Positions 1 to 12,652 of a stretch of 64,000 nt of DNA are shown here, one piece after another. Both the position numbers and the translations under genes were made by a program. The notes below the pieces were generated by a model. The model saw only the letters and a program-made list of their open reading frames with translations. It ran no database searches and had not been told where the DNA came from. Each line of letters opens with the position of its first letter. Position 1 is the stretch's first letter. Source of the stretch: Aphrophora alni. Its lineage: Eukaryota > Arthropoda > Insecta > Hemiptera > Aphrophoridae. The DNA is taken from contig OY740765.1 of assembly GCA_963513935.1 (NCBI GenBank), positions 150,933,830-150,997,829 of the forward strand. The letters are read 5' to 3'.

Positions 1-1618
1 AACATTTACCATTATAGGTCCAATCTTGTTAGTCGCCATACTCAGACTCTTAAAACACATCTAACTATCTCAATACCTCAATGCAGACTGACCAAAACGC
101 ATGGTGAATTTCTATATCCGGCTACTACAGTGTTCACATAGCCTGCTTCAAGGATTGTCTTTCCATTTCCCGCTGACTTCGTGATAAAACCTCTCGCTTC
201 TTACTTAATTCACTGTTCAAATACTACGCAAATCACAACTAGTCCTTTTTACAATTTTATTTTCACACACAAAAATATTTACTTTCTTATAGCTAAAATT
301 TCTTAAAATCTATACATTATTATTTATTTGTGTTTGGAGATCTATAATAATTGAATTTACTTTGTTTTGAATTATGACAAAATCATATCTTTGACTCACG
401 TTTTCCCCGTCCCATTTAACTCTCTTGGTTTCCCGCTAAGATTATTTTTTAATTCAAATTAACCTTTTTTGGGTATTACAATATTTAAATGGAATTTATA
501 AATTGATATTTAGATTCTTATTGTTGCATTTGCCGTAATTTGTGTTATGAACTGTTTCGTATACAAATCATTGTCATACAATTTAACATTAGTATTACCG
601 AGCAGATTTTCTTTTCTTCGATTAATAATCACTACGTAATAATATCTAGACAAAATTAAATTATTTTTTTTAACAAATTATGGTCATCGCATCTTTATTA
701 GATGCAGGGAGTTTTATTTTAACAAGTTTATATAAATAACAACAATATATTGTCACATATTGTCCCCCAAAAAAACCTTATAAACCCATTTATGGGCAGT
801 GTTCTTCTTCTTCTTAGATCTATTAAATAATATTTAAATATGAAAATTAGCTAACCATGAGATGAGAAAGAAAATAATAGCTGCATTAAGTTAAACAAAC
901 ACCCACTCTGGAAAACGTGTATTTCAGTTGGTGGCAGTTTTAATGATAATATAAATTTATGAGATGTTTTATATTAAAATGAATAAAACACATTTTTCAG
1001 AAATATGTTTATTAAATCAACCTCGTTTTAATGACAATGTCACCAAAGTATAATAAACTAGAACTATTCTTCGCTTCGTATTTATACAGACTTCGGGAGG
1101 AGGGGTGTATCCTAAACCTATTTGACAATCTTCTATGGGCGTTAACGAACGCCCTCCTTTATTCTTAGTACAAAATACAATAATAATAAAGTAATATTCA
1201 TACATAAGTTATACAATTCTATTTTACATCAGTAAATTATTTGTATAAGGAAAAAAGAAAAATTCCATCATTTATAACTGTATTACTACGTTTGTTAATA
1301 TAAATAAGTTTCCTAATAATATATTACTATATAATGAATTTTGTGAATATTTTCAAAAGTTCACTATTTTCTCTTTTAAATAGATGTTTTTTTCTTCTAC
1401 ATAATTCAGATATTGGTGATTTATTAAGCCTACTATTGTGATAATGTAAAAAATTAAAGTTTGATTGTATGTTTGAATAACGCGGTTGCAAGGGAGGGGG
1501 TAACCAGGTTAAATAATATTTCATATTTAATAAAGTAAATTCTAACATAGAAATAGATTTTCAAATCAACAATATAATTAATAATGTATAATTTTAAGAT
1601 AATGTTTAATCATAAAAA
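1..1618. other. AT-rich stretch, no gene recognised
   Basis: I find no reading frame with recognisable protein similarity on either strand, only short A/T-driven frames. Two purine-rich runs resembling polypurine tracts occur (near 1,095 and 1,490), but no LTR edge is visible next to them. The first 480 bases are somewhat richer in G and C than what follows and may be old repeat sequence. Confidence 0.5.
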
Positions 1619-2860
1619 TGTGTGTTTTGTAAAAAGACAATTTGGACACTCTTTTAAGAAGTGAGTTAGACATTTTTTGAATCTGACGGTGGCTGAGGGA
1701 TATGCGTGCGCAGTATTTAACCAGTTTTAACAAGTTCTTGATTTTGCACGAGGTAAGACACTAGAAGACTGGGTGCCGTGGTTAACGGACCTGCGTGAGT
1801 TTCTATCATGAGTCTTATGTTAAACAAGCTATTATGTGTTAGAAAGTATTTAAGTTGCAGGAAATATGGTATATAAACCTTTTTAGAACTGACAATAACA
1901 ATATTTTATTATTTTCTTGAACGTGTTACTTTAAAATAGCAAAAGAATCAAATTGCTACAACGTGGTACCTGTGCTTTGTTAAACGGACTATGAACGATT
2001 ACATTCGATGTGTTGTATGAACGTTATTATCAATCACCGAGAAATGAACAATACAAGAATTACTGGTGTAGTTAACGGTAGTTCCACGTCGAAAAAGACT
2101 TACAAGAGATTCATCAGCAGAGGACAATGGCTTGCTACGGTTTGGTGAGATCGTGAAACAGCACGTTATGATTCAAATATATAAATTGTATAATATCTTC
2201 TGTTTCTTTTTTTTTTATAATCTAATATATGTAAATTTAAATTATTTCAATTATAAAAATATTTGCTAGTCCAGCTAACCATAAAGGTAGTGGACAATAT
2301 TAATTTTCTTTTTTAAATTTTTTAGTATTCAGATAAATGAATAAGAAATTATTTAAAATTTCTTATCTCATAAATTAAAGTTCATACTTGCAAGTTTCAT
2401 TTTAAAATAAATTCAATTTTTAATAAAAAAATCAAATTTGAAAATTACAAATTAGACCTTCTTCTAAGGCACAAATAATAAATATCAACAGGATGTTAAT
2501 TATTGTTATATTTTATGATGTTTTGTTTGATTAATGTATGTGTATAATTAATGAATTATTTAATAAATTTTATGTCAAAATTTCAGCCAAGTGTATTCAT
2601 TTTCAACCGGAATTCACTGTATAGTACACATATGAAAGAACTTGCGACCCTGAGTTTAAATTCATTAAATACTTTTTTTTTTGTTTAAATTTGACGAAAG
2701 TCTGGCGCCCATGTCTGAGCAATTTTTTTATTAAATAATAAACTCATAAATTATTTTTTTTTGTAAAGTAACATAAATTTAAGAACTCTTCAAGTTCGCT
2801 TCTCACTCTTATTTTTAAATTACCACACTATATATTAAGTGTAGACTATTATATTAGTTT
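1619..2860 (+). repeat. Diverged LTR (solo or remnant) of the window's gypsy family
   Basis: The segment is a decayed relative of the LTRs at 14,603 and 25,501. It keeps the family's R/U5 landmarks in order: AATAAA at 2,562-2,567, TTTCAG at 2,581-2,586, a GTATAGTACAC block near 2,619, the near-invariant GAACTTGCGACC (2,638-2,649), and TGGCGCCC at 2,703-2,710. The left part begins with TGTGTTTTGTAAAAAGAC-type sequence that resembles the family's left edge. I could not fix either end with a target duplication, so the limits are approximate. Confidence 0.7.
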
Positions 2861-5253
2861 TTTATCTCATATCTCAATATATCTTTTAGTTTGTCCTTTG
2901 TATTTCATAGAACATGTTCACAGTATAACCAATAGGTTCCTGGTTTATATGGTTCCTCAATTTAACTTTTAGGTCTCTATATAAGGAGATTATATTCAGC
3001 AGACGAAACCACATTTTAATTTCTATATTTATATACTCGCACATGATTGTGTTTGTGTATATGTATGTGTTGGAGAGAGAGGGAAAAGTTGTGTGTGTAA
3101 GCCTATTCGTGTATGAAACATAATTCAACTCAGTCATGACAACTTCTATCTCAGACAAGGCAATGTGACCATAAAATTAAATGCATGTATTTTAAGTTCT
3201 GCTTCCTATCAGATGTGAACCCTCCAATTGAAGCGATAGGGTTTTTAAGAACCCTTGATGAAAAATCAAGAGTTATTGTAATTGACTAAAAATATCAGCC
3301 AAAAAGAATTTGCACAATAGTAGACATAATTTTTATAAAATTGGCACTTTAATATATAGTGTAATGACTAAAAAAAATATTTAAAAAAACATCTGCATAC
3401 ATGTTTTTATTAAATCTCCAACAATCTCCAATCCTAACAAATAGTGCATCGGCCGGGAATTTGTTAGGATTGGCTTTCTAAAGTAGGCCTGGGTTCTTAT
3501 TTTCAATTAATTATCATCAAATCAGTGGTTCAGTATACTAATTAATTTTTATTAACAATGACTGCTATCTTATTATAATAATACAATATCTTTATTACTA
3601 CTATTAATCCAAAATGACTCTAATTATTGTGACTCACAGATCTGATTCTACGTTATATATTATTATTACTTGTGTCTGAAATAATTACAAGGTTTAGACA
3701 CGAAGTTTGCTCACCCTGCTTGCCATTCATGGATGCTCATCTGAAGTCTCAAAACTCCTAGGTAGCTCGTATACGCCAAGTCCGTCTGGCTATCTTCCAG
3801 AATAATTATGCTCCCAGGATTCTCTTACTCGCCAAGTCCGTCTGGCTATCTTCAAAAATTCCTGCAACACTTCCCTCGATTAATCTTGGCCCACTGACCA
3901 AGTTTTCTCCCACCCAAGGGTTTATATGTGTTTGTAGCATCAATGACGTCTGCCTTGCTTGCAAGGTAAGCAATTTCATCATTTTTCCAGGTCTGTCACA
4001 ATAATTGTTGTCATACTGTGTTCCTAAAAAGAACTTAGACTATATTCCTAACTAAAACTATCCTAATTCCTAACAGACACAAAGTAAAGTTTTAAAACCT
4101 AATATAGGTATTAACATATATTTTATTCTTCCATGTCGAAGGTGTTTCAGTCAAAACTATCTGTAACATTTTGTTAAATTTCATTCTGTACAATAACTTG
4201 ACATGGAAGTGAATTGAGTTTCTGCAATAACTTTACATCAATTACAGTGTTTCCAATAACTTTAAGAGAGTGTTTTTCTGACTTTAAATCATCTGTCTGT
4301 TTTAGAGATAGAATAGGGTCAGTTATGCTAAAATCAAGAAAGAGATAAATTGCAAAAGAAAGAAATATCATTCTGTGTGATAAGGAAAATACGAGAAAGA
4401 AGAAACATGCACTACTGATAATATAAGATATATGATTAGCAGGGAACGAGTGCATGTTTATATGATTAGATAGAAGGAAACAATCTGTTTTTAATATGGT
4501 AAACATATGAATAGAGTTATTAAAAACGTGATTCGAAGGAAATGATAGTGAATGATGAGGAAAAATGTGTTTTAATAGACATGGAATAAACGTGATTGGG
4601 AGAAAGAAAGAAATAACAGAAGGGATGAAATATTATTTGGAAGAACTAACAAAGCAAGTAAGGAAAAATAGGATAAATATTATATTGATGTAGAAAATAA
4701 ATATGAATTTGGACGAAGGGAAGAAATATAATTTACATGAATGTAATTTAAATGAATTAGGAAAAGTTTATGATATATGTTAAGAAAGTAAAATGAGTAT
4801 TAACAATTGATAAAAATTAGAGTAAGGACAATAAACGTTACATTCATTCACTTAAAAAAAAAAGTTAATACACGGTGAATTACATCAACTAGGTACATGT
4901 AAAACAAATAATGGACCTCAAGTAAACAACGAAATTTTAAATAAATATATAAATAATATATGATGCTTATTAACATTTATACAAAATTTAATAATATTTA
5001 TTAAACTACTTTGATTTATTGACCTATGATTTTTTTCTAATTGTGTATCCAATTTGATGTTTACTCAAGGTGGTAATTAAAAAATAAGCCCTTTTTTAAT
5101 CAAAATCAATTAATCGAAAATTGTATGATAAAAACATATATTTCTGTTTATGAAAGTATTCGGGGAATGTCCAAGATTTAAAAATATGATTGTACCTCAA
5201 CCACTACTTCAAGAAATTGCGCACAAATTATAGTTGCTTTAACAGCCAGTGCA
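2861..5253. other. AT-rich stretch, no gene recognised
   Basis: No coding sequence is recognisable. The stretch includes a GC-richer island at about 3,690-3,990 that contains a 24-bp direct repeat, and a purine-rich region at 4,500-4,830. A short frame at 4,174-4,506 on the minus strand has no motif I know and looks like chance. Confidence 0.5.
3774..3853. repeat. Two-copy 24-bp direct repeat
   Basis: A 24-bp string beginning CGCCAAGTCCGTCTGGC and ending TATCTTC occurs at 3,774-3,797 and, identically, at 3,830-3,853. The offset is 56 bp. Its sequence composition differs from the AT-rich surroundings. Function unknown. Confidence 0.8.
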
Positions 5254-5600
5254 ATGTCGGCCGTTCAACAGAAAAACATTGTTAAGTTACAAAAACAACA
5301 CAAGATGGTATAACCAGTTTAAAGAGAGAGTGTTGGCATAAAACAAAGGACTCAGACCACCGGACGAAAACTTTGAATGAATACATCAATCTATACGTAA
5401 GCCCAACAAACCTATAGACAGTTGTAGTTTGGTGGTGTAAATCTCAGGCGAAATTCATAACGTCAGCCACAAGCTTTTCTTGTAATATCCAGCAAAATAA
5501 TAATTACACCTGCAGATGGCCTTAAACCTGTTCATTTTCAAAAGAATCATTTAGTAACATTTGACGAACAAATACATTATTTGAAACTAGTAGTATTCTG
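5254..5600 (+). pseudogene. Tc1/mariner-type transposase fragment (N-terminal part)
   Basis: A reading beginning at the ATG at 5,254 gives MSAVQQKNIVKLQKQHKM and then fragments such as ESVGIKQRTQTTGRKL, broken by several stops and shifts. These resemble the N-terminal helix-turn-helix region of Tc1-like transposases, where a KGKSPGRP-like stretch separates the two DNA-binding subdomains. Downstream scraps (KPNKPIDSCS, then LKPVHFQKN) fit the order expected of that family. No catalytic DDE/DDD block and no terminal inverted repeats were found. The assignment rests on pattern memory, so the exact family is uncertain. Confidence 0.4.
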
Positions 5601-5739
5601 TAAAGAAGCCACTGTGGCCCAGCCAAGGAGCCCACCAAATGAAAACTATAATGAGAATAAATTAGGATGTAACGGGTAGGGATCCTAAATAATAAAATAT
5701 CAATTGGCACTGGTGATTTTGTTGAGCAGTGCAAGATCA

Positions 5740-6125
5740 CGTAGAAGGGGGGAAGATATGAGAAGGGGAGTCTGTTGAGAGAGACGCGAGAAGAAGGTTG
5801 AACGGCAGACCGCTACGGGACGGGACTAGGTCAGTCCATTTTTCAGCCACGTGCTATCTAAATTAATCGGTATGTTTTTCGGCCACTATTAAGGCCTTTA
5901 TTTAGCCGTTATGTCCTTTTTATAACTTATAGTTCATTACTGTATTTTTCTAATTTGGCGCTAAAATAAAGGATAACATTTAATTTAACTTGCGTTACGT
6001 GCGTTTATTTAGCGTCCTAACCCGAGTCCTTGGCCCATCCTGACGAGATTCGGCTATAGTGTACACGGTCTCCGGCCAGTCAAAAGAAGTGGGGGGACAG
6101 TCACACCACATTTAACGTAAATAGT
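5740..6125. other. GC-richer block of unknown nature
   Basis: This block is clearly richer in G and C than its neighbours. It contains GAGAGGGGAG-type purine runs and, near 6,090, AAGTGGGGGGACAGTC, which looks like a polypurine tract next to a possible LTR edge. No partner copy is visible in the window, so an LTR or host regulatory origin cannot be decided. Confidence 0.25.
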
Positions 6126-6286
6126 TGTGTGAATCTGCATACCTTCAGAATCTGGTGATCTGAACAAACAAATGATATATTGGAAGATGTGAGAAATTCG
6201 CTGAAAGTGGATGTATTTCGCAGTATAATAAACAATTACGTATAAGGACTGCTTGCATTCTCACAGCTTTGGTTAGTTTGGATATA

Positions 6287-7127
6287 TGTGTGCGATCCAG
6301 AAAGTAACAGACGTTTACGTTTTGTCCTGGCGCGGTAGTGGGCGGGGCTAGCACCACCATTTTGGCGTCAGAATGTTTCTACACTCAGTACGCAACCAGC
6401 CGTGGTAGCTAGAGCATCGTTCCTATTGTATTGTTTTACACAGTGGAGTTTTAAAATAAGCGCTGTGAATGAAAATTCCGCCAGTTGTGAAGTGTGTGGT
6501 GTGATAAGGTTTTTGTTGAGAGGTATTATGAAATACTCCAAAAATTAAGACGTGCGATACAAAACAAGCGTCGGGGAAAACTTAGCGGGAAAGTTTGAAG
6601 TTTTTACGACAACCCCCATCCACACATGGCCAAGCGTACCCAAGAGCTCTCGTATGGTTTTGGATGGGAAGTTTTCAATCATCCGCTGTACAGCCCGGAT
6701 TTAGCGCCGAGCGATTACCATCTGTTCCCAGTGATGAAGGCATGGGAATAACAAGTGTTACAGCTACGCAACGCTTTGACACTGACGCTGTAAGAATTTA
6801 AATACACGGGGATTTAAAACTAAACTGCTTTTGTAACATAATTGCCACACGTTGATGCGCCAATTGAAAGAATTTAATAAACAGGGTTTTGTAAAATAAA
6901 TAATATTGATTTGAATCTAGTAATCTTAACTATTTATTTAATGAAAATTGCTTAGCTTTATGGGCGCCAGGTAGCGTTAGCTTACCAATTTTGAAAAGTT
7001 AAAAATTGAATTATGTAGAAAAATAGCTTAAAAGTTTACCTTCAAAATGTATATAATAAAAAATGTTATTTTTTTACTTTGTTTATATTTTATTTCAAAA
7101 TGTCTGTTACTTTCTGGATAGCCCTGG
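6287..7127 (+). mobile_element. Internally deleted mariner element
   Basis: The left end reads ATCCAGAAAGTAACAGACGT (6,295-6,314) and the right end is its reverse complement (GTCTGTTACTTTCTGGAT, 7,102-7,119). This gives matching inverted repeats of roughly 25-30 bp, each preceded or followed by TA (6,285-6,286 and 7,128-7,129), the usual mariner target. The unit is about 841 bp, well short of the typical 1.3 kb. Inside lies a transposase that has lost its middle. Confidence 0.8.
6469..6800 (+). pseudogene. Mariner transposase with the central part deleted
   Basis: The N-terminal remnant (MKIPPVVKCVV) corresponds to the first DNA-binding helix. Soon after, the frame LRRAIQNKRRGKLSGKV corresponds to the stretch leading into the catalytic core, followed by a decayed DNARPHTA-like site and then HPLYSPDLAPSDYHLFP, the hallmark mariner motif around the third catalytic Asp. 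The HTH-to-core segment between them is missing, so about half of the usual 345 residues are gone. Stops and a frameshift near 6,597 make it non-functional. The element could only be moved in trans. Confidence 0.75.
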
Positions 7128-10100
7128 TATTATAACTTTTTGATTTCCCTCAAGTGGAACACATTGAACAGGAAAATAACATTAGTGGCATTTTTCACAA
7201 GATAGCATGCACCCATATTATAGCCCAGCTTCTCGACTTGCTCTTAGTGATAAGTGGATTGGTAAAGAAGGTCTTGTAAAGTGTGCTCTGAGAAGACCTG
7301 ACTTGAGTTCTTTATATAATTTTTCATTGGTTCTTTATATTTTACAAAATCGATTTATAAGGGAGGGTTATAGTAGAGTAAAGATAAAATATATTGTCAT
7401 TCAAGAGCGGAAGGTTTGAATGATTAGGTATTATCATTTTTGTGGAATATACTTGATCACATTACTTCAAATGTTTAAAAATCTGCTTTTCTATTTATTG
7501 GCTGACATTGATAACACTAATAATAATTATTATGTTTTTATATTGCTCAGAAAATAAATTATTATTTTCTTTATACTTAGAAGTTGGAAAGTTGTTTGTG
7601 TTTCCAACAACTTCAATTACTAAATGAAAGAAAACACTACAATTGTACAATACAATTCAAGACATTGTTTCAAAGACTAAGTTAACATCCTTAGTTGTTA
7701 CATACACAGAAACCCGTCTGACAGAATTACAACTAACTAGCAAGATCAGTATTTCATCCATTCCCAGGAGCGTTTGTATACAACTAATGATGATGACTTA
7801 TTCATTATAACGTCTGGTTTTATATTGTACATATAATGTGTTTATTTTGAAAAAAACTCTGTTCCCTTTCATTTCATGATATAAAAATGATTTGTAATAA
7901 AATTATGAAAATCAATATTATTGACTAATACTTATATTTTTTAATTAAATTTATTTTATTTTCTAACTTATAAGTGTGAAAAAGACGTTTCTCTGTTGAA
8001 CATTTCCCATAGATTATACTATTAGTAATATTATATATTTTTGGAATATGGTCACCGTTTATTAAAGAGAAAAAGGAAGTTACCAACAAGAAGAATAGTA
8101 TATTTAATTAAAAATAAAATATTATTGTTTAAGGACTAAAATCCCTAATTTTCTTAACATTGGTCATTCGTTAGATTCTCAACTTATAAAGGAATTTAAT
8201 TCCAGTATTTTTAATTGAGCTTTTATTTGTCAGAATTAGTGTCACTTCTTTATTTCATTTTCTTTTCAATTAGGTTGATAGTTTTAGTTATAATCCAAAG
8301 TAACTGTTTTGTATGTTTTTTGGGGGTTTTGTTTTAGATAAAGATTGGTTTAAACTAGACAGCTCATGTTAAGATTTATAGGACTTTTACAAAACTGATA
8401 TATTTTAATGGTCCCTTTTTATTGGTATTGTTAAACTAAACTAAATACATTCTAAACTATACATGGGACAAATTTACCTAAATTTATTATTACTTTTTTA
8501 TAGTTTTGAAAGGTTTGTGGGTTTAAAAAAAAATGGAAATATTTATTTCATAATGCATAACTAACTCAAAAAGATGTGATTACCGATATAACTTGTTTCC
8601 AAATTAGCATTTACAAATAGACTCAACAAAAAGAAAAAGAAAGTTTCAAATTAACTATGGAGAGTTGATTTATGGGAATAAGTACTTCATTTTCAAGAAA
8701 TTCACGATTCTGAAGTTGTGAGAACGGTTGCTTTTTAAGAAGTGGGAATACAATGATTAGAAACATATATCTTTTATTCTGTTATCTCCTAAGTTCATAT
8801 TATAAGGTAAAAATTATACAAACGTTTTTAAATATTGTAAAAATCGCTACAGTTTGGGTGTTTACTGGTTGCGATATTAAAATGAGTTTCAAATTAAAAG
8901 TCACCGAGTTATGGCCGTTTAATTGGATACTGAATTACTGAAACTACCTTCATGTTGCACACACAATGCGTACGTGTTTTAATGAGAACTATATTTCATA
9001 TACAAAATTATGAAATATGTATTTTATATAATTAATTGTATTGCTTTTATTTTCGGTCTTTATGTTTTGCACAAAGCTCATAAAAATTGTGTTTGCAATT
9101 GTAGTGAATTTTATTATTTTAAAAATTTGTCTGCAATATTTATTCCTAAAAGACATACTATAGGAGATAAGAGAATAAGTTGATTTTCCAAACATTTGAC
9201 CTACTTCCATTAAAAAGCGACTCTTCGGAGAACTTGGAATTAACATAATTCTTAAAAAAGAGTATTTTAAAGTGAACCTCTCACATTTTATTAAACACTA
9301 CACTTTTTTATAAAACAACATTTAGCTCTTTGTCTCTGTGGATGTAACTTTTACATTTCAATAAAGTTGTAAAAAATATAAATACCTCCTGAATTTAGTA
9401 GTTATAGCAATTATTAACCATATTAGTGGAGCGAAAAAGATTTGGAGTAAATTGGGTATGAGTTGGTGTGAAATATGAGATTGTCAATCAAAGCTTTAGA
9501 AATGGGTAGCAATATTTACACAAAATGTAGCCATTTTGTTAAGCCCAAATTTCATATTGTATAAAACAAAAATTACGAATGTTTTTCACTTTTGTATGAC
9601 ATAGAAATGTGTTATCATTTCCTACCTGGCTCCAGTGTATAGTAAAATTAGAAATTAACTATTTTTTTTGGAAATCATACCTAACAAGTTTTATACGTGT
9701 ATATTTTTAGGAACTGAATTTATGGTATTTTATTTAGACATATTTTGGCAGCTTTAGCCTTTTGTTTTTAAATGTGTCGATCATTTTAGCTACAGTGCCA
9801 TTGGTTAGTATATGATAATATAATAATAGCATTCAACATAAAGTAGAGATATAGTATTTAATTCCGGAATGAGTCATTACAATAGGCAATTTCATTTCAT
9901 TCAAAATTGCATTAGATATCTTTTTTTTGCAAGTAGAAGTTGTTCATTTCATTAAAAAAGCTATCATTACTCATAAAAAGATATAAATTCATGAACATGT
10001 TATTTTATTTTATTTTGTGTGAGCATTTTTCCTCAACACATTTGATAAAGTTTAATCTGTGTGCCATGAATTCATAAAAGTGTATGTATAGATAGCATAA

Positions 10101-12376
10101 TCTTACAATTTTAAATTTAAATATTATGTAAATATAAAAAAATTACATTCAATCTAAGTAATATATATTTTATTGTTACGCAGAGGGAAAAGAGAAGTAA
10201 TTTCTTCTCAAATGAGGAAAATCTAGCAAGTATGAATGCATTAAATATCAAGGAAATTGCATTGTTTGTAATGTAAAAAAATCGTGAGAACGTGTTCTTT
10301 ATTAATCAGTAAGGGAAATGGGACATACTTTCTACGTGGGAATTCATTTTATGTAGTCTTATATTTTGATTTCACATAAAACATAAAAGTTTCCTGTTAA
10401 TATTTTAAGATACCGGTCAGGAATTTACGTTGGAATTGTAAAATATTTCAAATTAAAATGATTCACGGAATGAATAGATATTTTTACAAACTTGATAACG
10501 AGTGAGGTAGACACGGAGTAAGAGTGATAAATGATTTTGAAGGCTGAATAAGATGACACAGTGTTTCATTTGGATTGATAAATGTTTGATGTCCAATGTA
10601 AAGTTAAAAAATCACCAGTGAGTTAAAATGCCACAATTCAATTTTACACAATTCACATAGGCCTAAACCCACAAGTGAATTAGAAATAGAACATAAGGAC
10701 TCAAGCCGTAAATTGAAGGTGAAAGACAATGATTGTTACTTCTAAACAGATTTTCTATTTTTTCATAAATAGTAACTAGAGTAAAAATTGAAGAAGGTAA
10801 TCAAGAACTAAATATACAAGAACAAAGTATCCTTGATTACTATATAAAGCTAAACACTCTGAATAAATAAGAATATTTTCATAAATGAAAAACAAAAATT
10901 TCATATAAAATTACCGACAAAAAGTAGTTATCTTAATATGTCCGAAGAAGAGAAACTTACTGCTTCCATTAAAATGAAAGAATATATCAGAGACACAAAA
11001 CTAAATAACTTGATTTATAATACACATATGCAGGTGAATTTAATTTTAAAATATATAAATAATATCAACAAAATATAATTATGTAACCTGGGTGGACAGA
11101 CACAACTGAAACTATCTTGTTGAACTCGTTTGACTCAGGTGTAACGTTTAATTACTTCCCCTTGTCTCAATCTTGACAATACTTTGTGTAGTTACAGTAC
11201 TTCTTGAAACTTTGAAATGGTTCCTATTTAGAAACGAGTTCTTTGTGGTTTAAGAGTGAAACGTTATAATTCATGATTGTGTTAAAAATGTGTACATAAA
11301 ATATCAAACGATTTTAAATGTTCTAATGCAGGGAAGCATTTTTGTTTTTGTTTGTAACAGGTTGTTATTTACATGTTATTTAGAACATAAAATAAAGAAC
11401 AACCAATGTTTCTTTTAAATTATGAAAATCTGAAATTGAAGGAAACAAAATTACAACCACTTTCATAATTGTAAGTAAAAGCTCATCCTGAACCTTCCAA
11501 CAAGAAAATGAAACATTGTGTTAAAGGTTACTCTCACATTTAGTACGAGATTAATAATATATTGTTTCGATTAGCGAGTAATTGTAAATGGAAATTGATA
11601 ATATGTTGTTTTAAATATTAAATGAAAATCAGGTAAGTAAATATGTATATCCCATTAATCAATAACAACAACACAAGTTTGTTAGATTACTGTTTGTAGG
11701 TTTTATGAAATATCCACTAATAAATAACACCAATAGAAGTACGTAGGTAGCTCTGTGTTTGTAGTAGTAACAAAATCTTACTTTAGTATGGTTTTAGCGC
11801 ACATTTACAGTTTTAAAAATTACTTGGATAATGTTAACTAATACTCAAATTGAAATTAAAGAGATACCAACATGAAGTAAGATAGTAAAAGTACTTCTGC
11901 TGGTTTCATTTGAACTGAGCATTAATAAACCTGGTGTTGTTCTTAGTTAAATCTAAACATTTTAAGGTACTTTAATACCTACTAGAACATTTATTTCTTT
12001 ACTCATATTGGATAATTTACCCAAGTAGACCTTGAAAGTCTCTAATATTTATATCATTTGCGTTATACTGGTTTAAAACTAGATTAATGTTAAAAATAAT
12101 TTTAAAAGAGTTTTTATCGATAGCGGTCAAAAAACTGTTGGACAACCGACAGCTGCCACATCAAGGGTTAATGGATTGTTTTCCCTTGTTTACATATTGT
12201 TAAAAGCGGAGTAAAAGAGACTTATCATAGTTTACGTCTATTCAATAACATAACAAATAATTTTGCATTATGTATTTAAATGTGCTTTACATTGTCCAAT
12301 TATAAATATACACCAACAATATGATGTTCTAATAATGCAATATAATAATCCATAGTGATGAAAATAGATTATTTAA
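7128..12376. other. Long AT-rich stretch, no gene recognised
   Basis: Over 5 kb of A/T-rich sequence with no recognisable protein, RNA gene or terminal repeat on either strand. Short frames at 7,207-7,419, 8,753-8,941 and 8,989-9,246 show no motif and have the composition of random AT-rich DNA. It could be intron, intergenic DNA or very old repeats. Confidence 0.5.
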
Positions 12377-12652
12377 ATGATTATTTTTAAATGTGAATTA
12401 AATACCAATATGGCAAGAGTAGAAGAACCCTACTTAGCACACAATGAGCAGGAAGTAACACGATCAGAGTCCATCACTGTGTATAATCTAATTCGAACTC
12501 ACTGTAAGAAACGAGGAAGCGACTTAGGTGGTGTGTATGATACCTTGTCTAATGTAGGAAACGAGCATGCCGTGTTTGAAACGATGGCAGCGCTGCCTGG
12601 AAATAGAAATCCTAATCTACTGTGTATAATTGTTTATGTGAAAAACCTGTAA
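12377..12652 (+). CDS. Unrecognised 91-codon reading frame
   Basis: The frame encodes 91 residues beginning MIIFKCELNTNMARVEEPYL, with a second Met at residue 12. It is less A/T-driven than the surrounding DNA and contains a hydrophilic middle (around residues 40-60, including THCKKRGSDLGGVYD). No domain, signal peptide or membrane segment is recognised. It might be a host exon, a repeat-derived frame, or chance. No splice sites or neighbours help to decide. Confidence 0.2.
   Translation: MIIFKCELNTNMARVEEPYLAHNEQEVTRSESITVYNLIRTHCKKRGSDLGGVYDTLSNVGNEHAVFETMAALPGNRNPNLLCIIVYVKNL

Noticed and set aside
2861..3165. Copy F extending to 3,161 with an ATGTG duplication (1,618 and 3,162)
   Set aside because: The bases 2,860-3,160 do not resemble the right end of any other family LTR, and the other copies have 4-bp duplications, so the match is probably chance.
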